DNA of 15,111 nt from Ruminiclostridium sp. GTDB taxonomy: Bacteria; Bacillota; Clostridia; DSM-8532. A program made the translations under genes and the position numbers. The notes below the pieces were generated by a model, which worked only from the letters and a program-made list of their open reading frames with translations, was not told the origin of the DNA and ran no database searches. Shown here piece by piece: positions 13,962 through 15,111 of the stretch. Location of the stretch: contig DOHN01000055.1 in NCBI GenBank assembly GCA_003535195.1, positions 1-15,111 of the forward strand, written 5' to 3'. Position 1 is the first letter of the stretch. Each line of letters begins with the position of its first letter.

Positions 13962-15053
13962 GTGTTGGAATTCGATATTGATATGGAAAGTTTTGCCCGC
14001 ATCAAGGTTATCGGTGTCGGAGGAGGCGGAAATAATGCAGTTAACCGTATGATTTCCGCAGGTCTTAGGGGTGTTGAATTCATTTCTGTAAATACAGATA
14101 AACAAGCATTGTTCCTTTCTCAAGCAAATACCAAAATTCAAATAGGCGATAAATTGACAAAAGGTTTAGGAGCCGGCGCAAATCCGGAAATCGGTGAAAA
14201 GGCGGCCAATGAGAGCCGTGATGAGATAGCCATGGCCATCAAGGATGCAGATCTGGTTTTCGTCACTGCCGGCATGGGCGGTGGTACCGGAACCGGAGGG
14301 GCCCCGGTTATTGCTCAGATTGCAAAAGAAATGGGTATCCTCACTGTGGGAGTCGTCACCAAGCCCTTTCTCTTTGAAGGCAAAAAACGTATGATGCAGG
14401 CCGAAAACGGCGTCGAAGCGCTGAAAGGCGTTGTTGATACGCTGGTTACCATTCCCAATGACAGGCTGCTTCAGATCGGCGATAAGAAAATGCCTCTGCT
14501 GAAGGCCTTTAATCTGGCAGACGATGTATTAAGGCAGGGTGTTCAGGGTATTTCTGATTTAATTGCTGTTCCAGGGTTAATCAATCTGGACTTTGCCGAT
14601 GTAAAGACCATTATGTTGGATACCGGGCTTGCCCATATGGGTATCGGCCACGGCACCGGTGAAAATAAAGCTGAGGAGGCAGCCCGCCAGGCTATTTCCA
14701 GCCCCTTGCTGGAAACTTCCATTGAAGGGGCCAGAGGCGTGTTGTTAAACATCACGGGCGGCGCGGATCTCGGACTTCAGGAAGTCAATATGGCGGCTGA
14801 ACTCATACAGGCCTCTGCTGATCCGGAAGCCAATATTATTTTCGGCGCTGTCATTGATGACAACTTGAAGGATGAAATCGTCATCACAGTTATTGCCACA
14901 GGCTTTGAAAAGGGATCATCGGTAATGAAGCCGGCGGGTGTTCTGTCTCATGACAAAAAACAGGCTGAACCCATTAAAAAGCCGGTTTTTGTGGATGATG
15001 ACCTGGAAGGTCCTGAAATTCCTACATTTTTAAAAAGAAAAGGCTTCAGATAA
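13962..15053 (+). CDS. ftsZ: Cell division GTPase FtsZ
   Basis: Predicted 363-residue tubulin-like GTPase that polymerises into the Z-ring and recruits the divisome. With the GTG start the N-terminus reads [20 protein letters not shown], as usual in this group. Seen: [13 protein letters not shown] (18-30), tubulin signature GGGTGTG (106-112), and T7 catalytic loop [10 protein letters not shown] (205-214), which completes the GTPase site of the next subunit. A short linker (about 316-348) leads to the C-terminal peptide [13 protein letters not shown] (350-362), the docking site for membrane tethers such as FtsA or SepF. No ftsA is found beside it, unlike in many bacteria. It has its own promoter candidate and is closed by a strong terminator. 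Confidence 0.97.
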   Translation: MLEFDIDMESFARIKVIGVGGGGNNAVNRMISAGLRGVEFISVNTDKQALFLSQANTKIQIGDKLTKGLGAGANPEIGEKAANESRDEIAMAIKDADLVFVTAGMGGGTGTGGAPVIAQIAKEMGILTVGVVTKPFLFEGKKRMMQAENGVEALKGVVDTLVTIPNDRLLQIGDKKMPLLKAFNLADDVLRQGVQGISDLIAVPGLINLDFADVKTIMLDTGLAHMGIGHGTGENKAEEAARQAISSPLLETSIEGARGVLLNITGGADLGLQEVNMAAELIQASADPEANIIFGAVIDDNLKDEIVITVIATGFEKGSSVMKPAGVLSHDKKQAEPIKKPVFVDDDLEGPEIPTFLKRKGFR

Positions 15054-15064
15054 AAAAGTTAAGG

Positions 15065-15094
15065 CCCCGGAACCAACAGGATCCGGGGTTTTTT
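15065..15094 (+). terminator. Intrinsic terminator after ftsZ
   Basis: CCCCGGA (15065-15071) pairs with TCCGGGG (15082-15088) around a 10-nt loop, followed by six T (15089-15094). It begins 11 nt after the ftsZ stop and marks the end of the cluster. Confidence 0.9.
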
Positions 15095-15111
15095 ATTGGT
15101 GTGCCCGGCGG

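Noticed and set aside
1..15111. Mobile element, defence system, tRNA, rRNA or other novel multi-gene system
   Set aside because: Every long + strand gene belongs to a known dcw family, minus-strand ORFs are shadows, and no transposase, integrase, terminal repeat or RNA gene was seen.

Overview
The window is a Gram-positive type division and cell wall (dcw) cluster: 13 protein genes, all on the + strand, in the order mraZ - rsmH - ftsL - spoVD/ftsI - murE - murF - mraY - ftsW/spoVE - murG - murA - ftsQ(divIB) - sbp - ftsZ. The gene order, the two PASTA domains on the class B PBP, the sbp (DUF1290) gene beside ftsZ, the DNPR motif of MurE (meso-diaminopimelate type), the AGGAGG-type ribosome binding sites and the moderate GC content point to the class Clostridia (Bacillota). 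I cannot place it more precisely from the sequence alone.

Layout. 1-121: tail of the preceding region, closed by an intrinsic terminator. 146-221: sigma-A-like promoter (TTGACG, 17 bp, TAAAAT), with three 10-bp direct repeats of AAGTGG placed on the predicted transcript start and running into the mraZ ribosome binding site. This is the classic arrangement of an MraZ operator. 222-1601: mraZ and rsmH. 1602-2024: a 423-nt gene-free A-rich leader holding about 13 copies of TACAAAAGA with an 18-bp preferred spacing, followed by a strong GC hairpin. 2025-4997: ftsL and a SpoVD/FtsI-type transpeptidase, separated by 162 nt with a candidate promoter. 5100-11219: murE-murF-mraY-ftsW-murG, packed with overlaps or gaps of 2-5 nt and probably translationally coupled. 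11284-13766: murA, ftsQ and sbp. 13767-13961: weak terminator and promoter. 13962-15053: ftsZ, then a strong terminator at 15065-15094.

Together the genes make lipid II from UDP-GlcNAc at selected steps (MurA, MurE, MurF, MraY, MurG), polymerise and cross-link it at the septum (FtsW-type SEDS protein plus class B PBP), and supply divisome parts (FtsL, FtsQ/DivIB, FtsZ). murB, murC, murD and ftsA are not in the window; murD and ftsA are missing from places where many relatives carry them.

Several starts were moved from the longest ORF to an internal GTG or TTG, because a good Shine-Dalgarno sequence lies exactly 6 nt upstream in each case (ftsL, ftsW, murA, ftsZ). I found no novel gene system, mobile element, tRNA, rRNA or CRISPR array. 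The least explained element is the TACAAAAGA repeat array between rsmH and ftsL.
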